41,239 bases of DNA, taken from assembly GCA_028716525.1 (NCBI GenBank), contig JAQUPQ010000037.1, positions 1 through 41,239 of the forward strand. The letters run 5' to 3'. Every line of letters starts with the position of its first letter. Position 1 is the stretch's first letter. Source of the stretch: Terriglobia bacterium (lineage in GTDB: Bacteria > Acidobacteriota > Terriglobia > JAIQFV01). Made by a program: the position numbers and the translations under genes. Under the pieces are notes generated by a model. It ran no database searches. It had not been told where the DNA came from and saw only the letters and a list, made by a program, of their open reading frames with translations. Below, one piece after another: positions 9,710-18,084 of the stretch.

Positions 9710-9787
9710 TTCACATTCTCGGCGATTACCAGCCCCGTCCGAAATTTTTCGGTGTATTCAAACACCGAATGGATTTACTCTCTGCCT

Positions 9788-10675
9788 ATGGAAGAGCACA
9801 TTGCAGCCTACCTGAATTACATACGGGTCGAGAAGGGTCTGGCGGACAATACCATCGAGGCTTATCAGCGCGATCTGCGGCTTTGGCAGGCTTTTGTATC
9901 CACACGGCACAATCTCCGCTTGGAGAAAATAGGACGCGCCGACATCCTTGATTTCCTGCAGTGGCTTTACAAGCGAAAGTTGAACAGCCGCTCCGTGGCA
10001 CGAATTTTGACGGCCCTCCGGAACTACTTCAAATTCCTTCAACTGGACGGGATCATCGAGAATAATCCGGCCTCCACGGTGGAAGCGCCACGGCTGTGGA
10101 AGAAACTACCGAAGTATCTTTCACCCGAGGACGTGGATCGCCTCTTGGAGGCGCCTGACACCTCCGCGCCATTGGGACTGCGCGACAAAGCGATGCTGGA
10201 GCTTCTGTACGCCACCGGATTGCGGGTTTCAGAACTTGTTAATTTAAAGTTCAGCGAACTTCACTTGGAACCGGGTTATGTCCAATGTATGGGAAAAGGG
10301 AATAAGGAGCGGATCGTCCCATTGGGTCGCTCGGCAGCGGCGGCGGTTGAAAAATACATTTCAGAAGCCCGAGCTCTACTCCTCAAGAAGGCTCGCAGTG
10401 ATTACCTCTTCGTCACCCAACGCGGCGACCGGATGACCCGCCAAGCATTCTGGGTCATCATTTCACACTGCGGGCTCAAAGCCGGTATTCAAACCAGGTT
10501 GACGCCGCACCTCTTACGCCACTCTTTTGCCACCCATTTACTCGAACGGGGCGCCGATCTCCGCTCAGTTCAAACCATGTTGGGACATGCGGATATCTCG
10601 ACGACGCAGATCTACACGCATGTCATCAACGCACGGCTGCGTGAGATCTATCAAAAACACCATCCGCGCGCATGA
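9788..10675 (+). CDS. xerD: Site-specific tyrosine recombinase XerD
   Basis: XerD acts with XerC at dif to resolve chromosome dimers. From the ATG at 9788 the protein has 295 residues, close to the E. coli length of 298. All catalytic residues are visible: R146 (ATGLRVSEL), K170 (GKGNKERIVPLG), H241 and R244 (TPHLLRHSFATHLL), H267 (MLGHADIS) and the nucleophile Y276 (TTQIYTHV). The C-terminal HHPRA is characteristic of XerD rather than XerC. An in-frame GTG at 9752 would add 12 residues; neither start has a clear ribosome site. It is convergent with deoB, and the 30-nt gap has no obvious terminator. Confidence 0.93.
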   Translation: MEEHIAAYLNYIRVEKGLADNTIEAYQRDLRLWQAFVSTRHNLRLEKIGRADILDFLQWLYKRKLNSRSVARILTALRNYFKFLQLDGIIENNPASTVEAPRLWKKLPKYLSPEDVDRLLEAPDTSAPLGLRDKAMLELLYATGLRVSELVNLKFSELHLEPGYVQCMGKGNKERIVPLGRSAAAAVEKYISEARALLLKKARSDYLFVTQRGDRMTRQAFWVIISHCGLKAGIQTRLTPHLLRHSFATHLLERGADLRSVQTMLGHADISTTQIYTHVINARLREIYQKHHPRA

Positions 10676-10705
10676 GTCCTTCCGCTAAGAGGTGGTTCAA
10701 GAAAA

Positions 10706-11881
10706 TTAGGATTTTAGGGCGCTGAGGAAGCTTTTGCCTCGAGGAAGAGTTAATCCGAAATTTTCAGCAATCGTCTGGCCCATATCGGAAAGTGTTTCGC
10801 GCGTACCCAAATTCACGTTCCCCCGCGCCGACTTTGAATACGCCAGAAGAGGAACATATTCGCGCGTGTGGTCCGCGGTTTTTAGATAGGTGGGATCGCA
10901 TCCATGATCGGCCGTAATCAAAAGCAGGTCATCCTGAGGGAACACCTCCAGGAGTTGACCGAGTTGACGGTCAAACTCCTCCAAGGCATTGGCATATCCT
11001 TCAACGTCACGGCGGTGTCCGTAGTTCATATCAAAGTCCACCAAGTTGGTGAATATCATGTCGAAGTCATCGGTTTGAGCTGCCGCAATGGTGTGTTCCA
11101 TGCCCTCGGCATTGTTCTTCATTTTGAGGTGTTCGGTAATTCCTCGCCCGCAATAAATATCCTTAATCTTTCCGACAGCCAGCACCTTCAGACCGTGCTC
11201 CTGCATGATATCCAGCAACATGGGTTTGGGCGGATCGATGGCATAATCGTGCCGTCGTTCGGTACGTCGGAAGTTTCCCGGAGTACCGACAAAAGGACGG
11301 GCAATAACTCGACCCACGCGGTCAGGTCCATCTAAAATCGCACGCGCAGTCTCACACATTCGATAAAGCTCCGGAACCGGAATGACGTCTTCATGGGCAG
11401 CAATCTGAAAGACGCTATCTCCCGAGGTGTAAACGATGGGACACCCGGTCTTCATGTGCTCTTCACCCAGCTCTTTGATGATCTCTGTGCCCGAAGCAGG
11501 GTAATTTCCCAGAATGTTTCGACCAATAGCTTTCTCAAAGGGCTCCACGATTCTGGGCGGAAATCCCTGGGGGTATGTCGGAAACGGAACCTCGGTTAGA
11601 ATTCCGGCCATCTCCCAATGCCCTGCTGCCGTATCCTTTCCGTTCGAGGCCAGGGTCATCTTGCCGTAAGCTCCCAAGGGGTTTTTGCTGGGATCGATAT
11701 GTGAAAGCGGACGGATATTTCCCAGACCCAGGCTTGCCATGTGAGGCAATCGTAAGGCGCGATACTCGCACACATGACCCAAAGTATCGGTGCCGCCGTC
11801 CCCCCAGGCTTCGGCGTCCGGCATGGCACCAATACCCGCGCTGTCCAGGACTATCGCAATCACTCGCTTGAATTTGGACAT
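10706..11881 (-). CDS. deoB: Phosphopentomutase
   Basis: DeoB interconverts ribose or deoxyribose 1-phosphate and 5-phosphate, linking nucleoside phosphorolysis to central metabolism. The 391-residue protein shows alkaline-phosphatase superfamily metal motifs (VLDSAGIGAMPDA with D13; ITADHGCDPT near the C-terminus) and the phospho-acceptor T84 in GKDTAAGHWEM, which aligns with the phosphothreonine of bacterial phosphopentomutases. It is the last gene of the six-gene nucleoside operon, 43 nt after the amidohydrolase stop codon, and accepts the sugar phosphates made by the pdp and punA products. Confidence 0.96.
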   Translation of the reverse strand: MSKFKRVIAIVLDSAGIGAMPDAEAWGDGGTDTLGHVCEYRALRLPHMASLGLGNIRPLSHIDPSKNPLGAYGKMTLASNGKDTAAGHWEMAGILTEVPFPTYPQGFPPRIVEPFEKAIGRNILGNYPASGTEIIKELGEEHMKTGCPIVYTSGDSVFQIAAHEDVIPVPELYRMCETARAILDGPDRVGRVIARPFVGTPGNFRRTERRHDYAIDPPKPMLLDIMQEHGLKVLAVGKIKDIYCGRGITEHLKMKNNAEGMEHTIAAAQTDDFDMIFTNLVDFDMNYGHRRDVEGYANALEEFDRQLGQLLEVFPQDDLLLITADHGCDPTYLKTADHTREYVPLLAYSKSARGNVNLGTRETLSDMGQTIAENFGLTLPRGKSFLSALKS

Positions 11882-11924
11882 AGCGTTTCGCCCGAAAATG
11901 AATACTCCAATCAGACCAGCAAGA

Positions 11925-13328
11925 TCAGTGGGTTTTTAAGCTTTCGAGAATCCTATCATGAAACTCGCGGGCCTTTTGAATGATTTCAGGCTCGTTCAAC
12001 GTCAGAACATTACGGTGTCGCATTAAAATGTGCCCGTTCACAATGGTGGTATCCACATCACAGCCTTTAATCGAATAGACCAAGCTCCCGTAGAGATCGT
12101 AAGAGGGCACCTCGTTGGGGTGGCTCAGATTCAAGATTATAAGATCTGCTCTCTTGCCCTTTTCCAGGGAGCCGATTTCTTTATCCAGCTTCAATACTTT
12201 GGCCCCTTCGATTGTCGCCATCGCCACAGCGCTACGGGCAGGAAGAGCCTTTGGATCCATCAGAGTGATTTTCTGCAGCTTTGACGCAAGATCCATTTCC
12301 TCCAGCATGTCGAAATCGTTATTGCTGCCCGCCGGCCCATCGGTGCCCAAACCGACGTCCATACCCGCCTGCAGCATTTTCACTACCGGGGCTACGCCGC
12401 TGGCCAGCATCATGTTACTGGACGGATTGTGTGCACATCCCACATCAAAGGTCTTCAGAATAGCAATATCGGTGTCGTTCACCCACACGCAGTGAGCCGC
12501 CACTACGGATTTCTCAAGGAAGCCGACGTTCTTGAGGTGCTGAACGGGACGGGCATGGTATTTCGCCTCAATTTGTTGTTCCTCGGCCTTTGTTTCAGCC
12601 ACATGGATGAGTAGCGGAACGCCGTATTTGTCCGCCAATGCCCTTGCGGCCTTCAAGTGTTCCGGCGACACGGTGAAAGGTGCATGCGGCGCCACGGCCG
12701 GCGTGATCAATGGATCGCCCTTGAATTCTTGTATGAACTTTTCGGTAAATGCCTCCATGGCTTCAAACGTCTTGTTGTCGGGGGCGGGAAAGTCGAGCCA
12801 TGTTTCACCCAACACCCCTCGCAAGCCGGCCTGTTTGGTTGAGCGCGCCACTTCGTCTTCAAAGTAATACATATCGGCAAATGTGGTCGTTCCGGACTTG
12901 ATCATTTCCAGCGCGCCCAGCAGCGTTCCCCAGTGAACAAAGTCTCTGGTCACATTGCGCGCTTCGGCCGGGAAAATGTAATGCTCCAACCAGTCCTGAA
13001 GCGTGAGGTCGTTGGCGATGCCTCGAAAGAGGGACATGGGGATATGGGTATGCGTATTAATCAAGCCCGGCATCGCCAGTTGCCCTTTGGCATTAATGAT
13101 CTGCCGCGGGTGATAGAGCCTCTCCAATCGTGACTTCGGTCCGACATCAACAATTCGATCCTTGCGAATGGCTACATATCCTTCCTGGATCTGATGCGCC
13201 TCAGAATCCATGGTAAGAACAGTGCCGCCCACAATAGCCAGATCAATGGGTTCTTGTGCCACTGCCGGAAGGGCGATGCTTAAAATGAAGACACAAATAC
13301 TAACGACAATGAAAAGTGTTCTCTTCAT
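11925..13328 (-). CDS. Exported amidohydrolase, MTA/SAH/adenosine deaminase-like
   Basis: This 467-residue metal-dependent hydrolase has the motif order of the 5-methylthioadenosine/S-adenosylhomocysteine deaminase branch: H93 and H95 in LINTHTHIPMSLFRG, a His in VAPHAPFTVSPEHL, a His in LLIHVAETKAEEQQIE, and an Asp in GLGTDGPAGSNNDFDM. Unlike the cytosolic enzymes it starts with a clear signal peptide (MKRTLFIVV, then a hydrophobic core, then AVAQ as likely cleavage site), so it probably acts in the periplasm. GAGGG before the ATG supports the start. It lies 10 nt after cdd within the nucleoside operon, which favours a nucleoside substrate such as adenosine, MTA or SAH; the exact substrate is not fixed by sequence. 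Confidence 0.88.
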   Translation of the reverse strand: MKRTLFIVVSICVFILSIALPAVAQEPIDLAIVGGTVLTMDSEAHQIQEGYVAIRKDRIVDVGPKSRLERLYHPRQIINAKGQLAMPGLINTHTHIPMSLFRGIANDLTLQDWLEHYIFPAEARNVTRDFVHWGTLLGALEMIKSGTTTFADMYYFEDEVARSTKQAGLRGVLGETWLDFPAPDNKTFEAMEAFTEKFIQEFKGDPLITPAVAPHAPFTVSPEHLKAARALADKYGVPLLIHVAETKAEEQQIEAKYHARPVQHLKNVGFLEKSVVAAHCVWVNDTDIAILKTFDVGCAHNPSSNMMLASGVAPVVKMLQAGMDVGLGTDGPAGSNNDFDMLEEMDLASKLQKITLMDPKALPARSAVAMATIEGAKVLKLDKEIGSLEKGKRADLIILNLSHPNEVPSYDLYGSLVYSIKGCDVDTTIVNGHILMRHRNVLTLNEPEIIQKAREFHDRILESLKTH

Positions 13329-13338
13329 GATGAAACCC

Positions 13339-13752
13339 TCAAGGTTGTTTCTTCAGAAATCCTGAGTCAAAGGGGCGTGGAAGAAGCGTTGTCATGGAGA
13401 CGATCTCAGTGTCCCCTTCGAGATTTGAAAGGATCACCTCAATATCGCCACAAAACTCCCAGATAATTTGTCGACACGGCCCGCAAGGCGGCGTCAACCG
13501 TTTCGTATCAGCCACCACAGCGATCTTGACAAACTGGCGAGCACCCTCCGAAATCGCTTTGAAGATGGCGTTCCGCTCGGCACATATCGTCAACCCGTAG
13601 GTGGCATTTTCAACATTGCATCCCGTGAAAATACGTCCATCCCAGGCCAGAAGCGCCGCGCCGACCTTAAAATCAGAAAAAGGTGCATGGGCCCGTTGAC
13701 GGACCTTAAGAGCCTCGCGGATCAACTTCTTGGTAATCGAATCTATTTTCAT
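13339..13752 (-). CDS. cdd: Cytidine deaminase
   Basis: Cdd deaminates cytidine and deoxycytidine to uridine and deoxyuridine. The 137-residue length fits the small homotetrameric class. Zinc ligands C57, C90 and C93 and the catalytic E59 are visible in TICAERNAIFKAI and TPPCGPCRQIIWEF. The ATG overlaps the punA stop codon in an ATGA arrangement, indicating translational coupling. Its products feed the pyrimidine phosphorylase encoded first in the operon. Confidence 0.97.
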   Translation of the reverse strand: MKIDSITKKLIREALKVRQRAHAPFSDFKVGAALLAWDGRIFTGCNVENATYGLTICAERNAIFKAISEGARQFVKIAVVADTKRLTPPCGPCRQIIWEFCGDIEVILSNLEGDTEIVSMTTLLPRPFDSGFLKKQP

Positions 13753-14588
13753 TGTCGCCCTTGCAACGATGCCACCGCGGGGATGATCGCGCGCAAAAGA
13801 CGGATAAAATCCCCCTTGACGCGCTCCCCCGTGAGCATCACTTCTTCATGGTTGATCTTCTCTTTTGAAACACCCGCCGCCATGTTCGTTATGCACGAAA
13901 TACCCAGACACTTCACGCCCATGTGATTGGCCACAATGACTTCCGGAACCGTAGACATCCCGACCGCGTCGGCCCCCAAGCGCTTCAACATCCGAATTTC
14001 TGCCGGAGTTTCATAACTGGGACCGGTCAAAGCGGCATAAACTCCGCGATGCACCGTGAGTCTCAAACGGCGGGCTGAAGACAAAGCGATTTCGCGCATC
14101 TTCTTGTTGTAGGCTTCACTCATATCAAAGAAACGGGGTCCAAAGCGGCTCTCATTCGGGCCGATCAGCGGATTTGTGGACTGCAAATTCAGGTGGTCTT
14201 CAATGATCATCAAGCGACCCGCTTTGAACCGGCTGTTGATTCCACCCGCCGCGTTCGTGAGGATGAGATGCTTAATGCCAAAACGTGCCAGTACTTTGGT
14301 CGGGAAAGTCACTTCCTTCATTGAATAGCCTTCATAGAAGTGAACCCGGCCTTGCATGACTGCGATGGATGTGCCGCCCTCATTCCCGATCACCAGATTC
14401 CCGGAATGTCCCTCGACCGTCGATTTCGGAAAATTCGGAATCTCGGAGTACGGAATGACTTCCCGCTTTCCAACCTGGTCGGCAAACGCCCCTAAGCCGG
14501 AACCCAGCACCAACGCGATTTTCGGACGCGCTGATGTCCGAGCATTTAAAAACTCAACAGCATCCCGAACTTTATCGAAATCCATCAT
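13749..14588 (-). CDS. punA: Purine-nucleoside phosphorylase (trimeric PNP-I type)
   Basis: The enzyme cleaves inosine and guanosine (and the deoxy forms) with phosphate, giving the base and (deoxy)ribose 1-phosphate. Visible family motifs are VLGSGLGAFADQV, VEGHSGNLVIG, MQGRVHFYEGY, LILTNAAGGIN, GPSYETPAEIRML and AVGMSTVPEVIVA, which place it with the trimeric class rather than with hexameric DeoD. The ATG at 14588 has GGAGGG 9 nt upstream and gives 279 residues; an in-frame ATG at 14615 abuts the nupC stop and has no clear ribosome site. It is third in the operon and overlaps cdd by 4 nt. Confidence 0.95.
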   Translation of the reverse strand: MMDFDKVRDAVEFLNARTSARPKIALVLGSGLGAFADQVGKREVIPYSEIPNFPKSTVEGHSGNLVIGNEGGTSIAVMQGRVHFYEGYSMKEVTFPTKVLARFGIKHLILTNAAGGINSRFKAGRLMIIEDHLNLQSTNPLIGPNESRFGPRFFDMSEAYNKKMREIALSSARRLRLTVHRGVYAALTGPSYETPAEIRMLKRLGADAVGMSTVPEVIVANHMGVKCLGISCITNMAAGVSKEKINHEEVMLTGERVKGDFIRLLRAIIPAVASLQGRQ

Positions 14589-14615
14589 GCTTTTCTTCCC
14601 TCCAAGGGTGTTCAT

Positions 14616-15887
14616 TTAGGTGAGAATTCCTGCGATGGAGGCAGTCAGGAAATTGGCGAGGGTTCCGGCAAGAACCGCCCGCAATCCCAAGCGAGCCAGA
14701 TCATGACGTCGACTGGGAGCCAAGGCCCCAATGCCGCCAATCTGAATACCGATGGATGAGAAATTAGCAAACCCGCACAAGGCAAACGTCGCAATGGTGA
14801 ATGAACGCGGATCCAAGACATTCTTCAGATCGCCCAGTCCGCTGTACGCGATGAATTCATTTAAAACCAGGCGCGTGCCCAGCAAATTACCGATGTTGGC
14901 ACAATCTTTCCAGGGAACACCCATGACCCAGGCCACGGGGGCGAATAACACTCCGAATATCCGCTGCAAGCTCACCGGCTGTCCGTGGAAGGGGATGAAC
15001 CCCAAGATCCCATTCAGCAAGTAGATGATGGCGATGAATGAAATCAACATGGCCCCGACATTCAGCGCCAAGCTCAAACCCTCGCCGGTCCCGCGAGAGG
15101 CCGCATCGATAATGTTTACATCGGTCTTTGCAACTTCCAGCTTTACCTTGCCGGCGGTCTTTGGTTCTCCCGTCTCCGGAACCAACATTTTGGACATCAT
15201 GATAGTGCCGGGCGCGGTCATGATGACGGCCGTCAAAAGATTTTCGGCTCGCGCCCCAAAAGCAATATAAGCCGCCATGATGCCCCCCGAAATATGGGCC
15301 ATTCCCGAGGTCATCACGCACATAAGTTCCGATTCCGTCATATCCTCGAGGTAGGGGCGAATCGTCAGAGGCGCTTCGGTCTGTCCCATGAAAATGGATG
15401 CCGCCACGTTCAACGACTCGGCGCCGCTCGCCGCCATCAACCAAGTCATCACCTTGGCAAAAATTCGCACGATGAATTGCATGACCCCGAGGTAGTACAG
15501 AATCGCAAACAGCGCCGCCACGAAAATAATGGTGGGAAGCACCTGAAGCGCAAAAATGCTGACGAAATTCATGAGAGGATCCGTCGGCGCCAACGGGTGC
15601 CCCACCACGCTTTCCATAAATTTGATCATGGCGGCGCGAGATCCCAGTGGTCCAAAAACAAAATTGGATCCGTATTGTGAATACGATAGAAGCTTGTTGA
15701 TCGCATCCCCCACTCTCTTGAAGAGCATGACTCCCGGAGCCCACTTCAATACCAACAGAGCAAAGGAGATTTGCAGCGTGAATCCCCAGGCAACCGTCTT
15801 CCATCGAATGGCTTTGCGATTGGTCGAAAGCAAATAAACAACGAACGGAAAAACCACCAAACCAACCAGCCCGGCAAGGTGAGGCAT
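14616..15887 (-). CDS. nupC: Concentrative nucleoside transporter (NupC/CNT family)
   Basis: This 423-residue inner-membrane protein matches the CNT family, which imports nucleosides by cation symport. Family features include FGPLGSR, the MGQTEAPLTIRPYLEDMTESELM region with the Gln-Thr-Glu substrate motif, SGMAHISGGIMAAYIAFG, and LVLNEFIAYSGL followed by ALCGFANFSSIGIQIGGIGALAPSR near the C-terminus. GGAGGG 5 nt before the ATG supports the start. It is second in the operon, 19 nt after pdp, and would supply all downstream catabolic enzymes. Confidence 0.96.
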   Translation of the reverse strand: MPHLAGLVGLVVFPFVVYLLSTNRKAIRWKTVAWGFTLQISFALLVLKWAPGVMLFKRVGDAINKLLSYSQYGSNFVFGPLGSRAAMIKFMESVVGHPLAPTDPLMNFVSIFALQVLPTIIFVAALFAILYYLGVMQFIVRIFAKVMTWLMAASGAESLNVAASIFMGQTEAPLTIRPYLEDMTESELMCVMTSGMAHISGGIMAAYIAFGARAENLLTAVIMTAPGTIMMSKMLVPETGEPKTAGKVKLEVAKTDVNIIDAASRGTGEGLSLALNVGAMLISFIAIIYLLNGILGFIPFHGQPVSLQRIFGVLFAPVAWVMGVPWKDCANIGNLLGTRLVLNEFIAYSGLGDLKNVLDPRSFTIATFALCGFANFSSIGIQIGGIGALAPSRRHDLARLGLRAVLAGTLANFLTASIAGILT

Positions 15888-15906
15888 CGATACCCTCCAA
15901 AAAAGG

Positions 15907-17211
15907 TCAATCGAGCACTTCGTAAATCAAAGGTGGAGCTTTTACTGGGGCGGCAGAAATAAGGTAAGCGGAATTGAGAAGTTCCAAAGCAGAAGCAAGA
16001 CGCCCTTCATCGTTGTAATACATCGTACACAATGCTTCCCCGGCATTGACGGCGTCGCCGATCTTTTTGTGCAATTGAAGACCGACGGAATGGTCAATCA
16101 CAGAGTCAACCCGTTCCCGTCCGGCGCCCATCAACATAGCGGCGATCCCGATCTTTTCGGCATGAATTCCGGCCACAAATCCCGACGATATGGAATGGAA
16201 TCGGAACTGTTTCGAGGCGGCGGGAAGAAGCTTGTAATCCTCAACCACCTTGGGGTTTCCTCCCTGCATTTGAATAACCTTCCGGAATGCCTCCAGACCG
16301 GCACCGCTCTTGATAAGCTCATGGACCTTTTGGCGCGCTTCGTCCAGGGTGCGGCTGATTTTTCCCAATACCAACATATGCGCGGCCAGCTCCACCGAAA
16401 CTTCGGTTAAGTCTTTGGGCCCCCGTCCCTTCAAGGTTTCCAGGGATTCGAAGATTTCCAACGAATTGCCCACCCAATTTCCCAGAGGCTGATTCATGTC
16501 GGTGATCAGGCCGACCACACTCTTTCCCATGCCCTTTCCGATGTCGATCATGGTTCGGGCCAGGCGTTTCGAATCTTCCAAAGTCTTCATGAACGCGCCC
16601 ACCCCGGTCTTCACATCCAGCACCAAGGCATCAATTCCTTCGGCCAGCTTTTTGCTCATGATGGATGCGGAGATGAGCGGATAGCTTTCAACCGTCGCGG
16701 TAACGTCGCGCAAAGCATAGAGCTTCTTATCGGCGGGTGCGATGTCTTTGGTCTGTCCGATCAAACCGCAGCGCGCTTCCTTCAGCATGGTGCGAAACTG
16801 CGGCAATGACAAATTGACATTGAATCCCGGAATGGATTCCAGTTTATCGAGCGTGCCCCCGGTGTGCCCCAAGCCCCGCCCCGAAATCATCGGAACGTAG
16901 ATGCCGGCGGCGGCGGCCAGCGGCGCCAGAATAAACGAGGTCTTGTCGCCAACCCCACCTGTGGAATGTTTATCCACCTTGGGTCCCGGCAAATCCGACC
17001 AATCCATCGTGGCTCCGGATTGCATCATGGCGTTCGTCAGCGCCACGGTTTCATCGACAGTGGCTCCGTTGAGGAAGAAAGCCATCAATAACGCTGAAGC
17101 TTGATAATCCGGAATCAGTTCTTTTGTGTAGTTTGAAACAAAGTGATGAATTTCGGCAGCGGAGAGAGCTTCGCGGTCCCGCTTCTTTCGGATAATATCG
17201 ACGGCACGCAT
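15907..17211 (-). CDS. pdp: Pyrimidine-nucleoside/thymidine phosphorylase
   Basis: The enzyme phosphorolyses thymidine, uridine or deoxyuridine. The 434-residue protein (Bacillus Pdp is about 433) opens with MRAVDIIRKKRD and ELIPDYQASALLMAFFLNG, has the KHSTGGVGDKTS phosphate-binding motif and the thymidine-phosphorylase signature SGRGLGHTGGTLDKLE at about residues 110-125. The ATG at 17211 is preferred over an in-frame TTG at 17232 because family members begin at this point. Broad pyrimidine specificity (pdp) versus thymidine-only (deoA) cannot be settled by eye. It is the first gene of the nucleoside operon, about 38 nt downstream of the predicted transcription start. Confidence 0.93.
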   Translation of the reverse strand: MRAVDIIRKKRDREALSAAEIHHFVSNYTKELIPDYQASALLMAFFLNGATVDETVALTNAMMQSGATMDWSDLPGPKVDKHSTGGVGDKTSFILAPLAAAAGIYVPMISGRGLGHTGGTLDKLESIPGFNVNLSLPQFRTMLKEARCGLIGQTKDIAPADKKLYALRDVTATVESYPLISASIMSKKLAEGIDALVLDVKTGVGAFMKTLEDSKRLARTMIDIGKGMGKSVVGLITDMNQPLGNWVGNSLEIFESLETLKGRGPKDLTEVSVELAAHMLVLGKISRTLDEARQKVHELIKSGAGLEAFRKVIQMQGGNPKVVEDYKLLPAASKQFRFHSISSGFVAGIHAEKIGIAAMLMGAGRERVDSVIDHSVGLQLHKKIGDAVNAGEALCTMYYNDEGRLASALELLNSAYLISAAPVKAPPLIYEVLD

Positions 17212-17255
17212 GAGGAAGGAAATAAAGCCCAAAGATTCAACAGCAAAGAGCGCTC

Positions 17256-17284
17256 AGACTATGCGAACTACTCCACATTGTCAA
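17256..17284 (-). promoter_or_regulatory. Promoter of the nucleoside catabolism operon
   Basis: On the minus strand a perfect TTGACA (17279-17284) is separated by 17 bp from TAGTCT (17256-17261). Predicted initiation near 17249 gives a leader of about 38 nt before the pdp ATG. No DeoR or CytR operator was recognised. Confidence 0.6.
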
Positions 17285-17412
17285 GCAATTACAGCCCCTT
17301 GGAATTTGACTGAAAATTAGATAATCTCGTGTCTTGGAGCGGTATCCACATTGATCCCGCACCGCTCATGAAGCCTGATTGCAAACATACTAATCACAAG
17401 GAAGTCATTCCC

Positions 17413-17847
17413 ATGAAGCGATCTCTCATTCTGCTCTTCCTCGCAATTTGCACCCTGGGCTGTTCCAAACAAAAGTCCCAGAATCAAACTCACTCTCCGG
17501 CTGCTCCTAAAGACTTTGCCATCCTGGAGCAGACGTCGAAGGAAACCGGTTGGAAAGCAGCGCTTTCATATGACCCGTCTCCCGCGGTGATCGGCAAAGA
17601 GACCGCGTTCACACTTCGCCTCACGAATCCCTCTGGTGCGCCGGTTGACGGAGCGCAGGTGAACTTTGCCCTTCTGATGCCCCTTATGGACATGAAAGCG
17701 CAACGTTTTGAGGCAAGGAATTCCGGCGGCGGTATTTACAATGGTACGGGGGCTTTTTCCATGAACGGCATATGGATTGTCCAGGCGAATATTGAAAAAA
17801 ATAGCGCCAAGGCACACCTTGAATTCGAAGTGCATGTGGGACAGTAG
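17413..17847 (+). CDS. FixH/YtkA-like lipoprotein
   Basis: From the ATG at 17413 (AAGGAAG upstream) this is a 144-residue protein with a lipoprotein signal ending in the lipobox CTLGC, so it should be membrane-anchored outside the cytoplasm. The mature part resembles the FixH/YtkA-like beta-sandwich domain: PAVIGKETAFTLRLTNPSGAPVDGA, then LLMPLMDM, then GGGIYNGTGAFSMNGIWIVQANIEK. Such proteins occur near metal handling and cytochrome oxidase genes, but no such neighbours exist here. It is divergent from the nucleoside operon and precedes the large oxidoreductase gene by 237 nt, which has its own promoter. The function is unassigned. Confidence 0.75.
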   Translation: MKRSLILLFLAICTLGCSKQKSQNQTHSPAAPKDFAILEQTSKETGWKAALSYDPSPAVIGKETAFTLRLTNPSGAPVDGAQVNFALLMPLMDMKAQRFEARNSGGGIYNGTGAFSMNGIWIVQANIEKNSAKAHLEFEVHVGQ

Positions 17848-17980
17848 GTTTGGCTTCTCAGAACACCAGCCCGCAGAACTGTACCACCGTTGATAAGCCT
17901 TTTCATCGGCTCCGTTTGTACTCTGCTATCCGGTCGCAAGTGATCACTTTTTTCATCTATCCGGTCATGATTTTAGACTC

Positions 17981-18010
17981 TTGAAGAGACCGAATCCCGC
18001 ATGCGATAAT
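17981..18010 (+). promoter_or_regulatory. Candidate promoter of the large oxidoreductase gene
   Basis: TTGAAG (17981-17986) and GATAAT (18005-18010) are 18 bp apart. Initiation near 18017 would leave a leader of about 68 nt before the ATG at 18085 and makes an in-frame TTG at 18019 unlikely as start. Confidence 0.5.
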
Positions 18011-18084
18011 GTATATTCTTGTCAGGTGAGTGTACGCCCCCTGTGAGAGGGCATTCTGAATCATGGAGTGAAGCGGCCCCCATA

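Noticed and set aside
10676-10705. Bidirectional terminator between xerD and deoB
   Set aside because: No stem-loop with a T-run could be found in the 30-nt gap.
14887-15900. A 337-codon frame inside nupC
   Set aside because: It is a shadow of the nucleoside transporter gene in another frame, rich in Gly, His and Arg, without family motifs.
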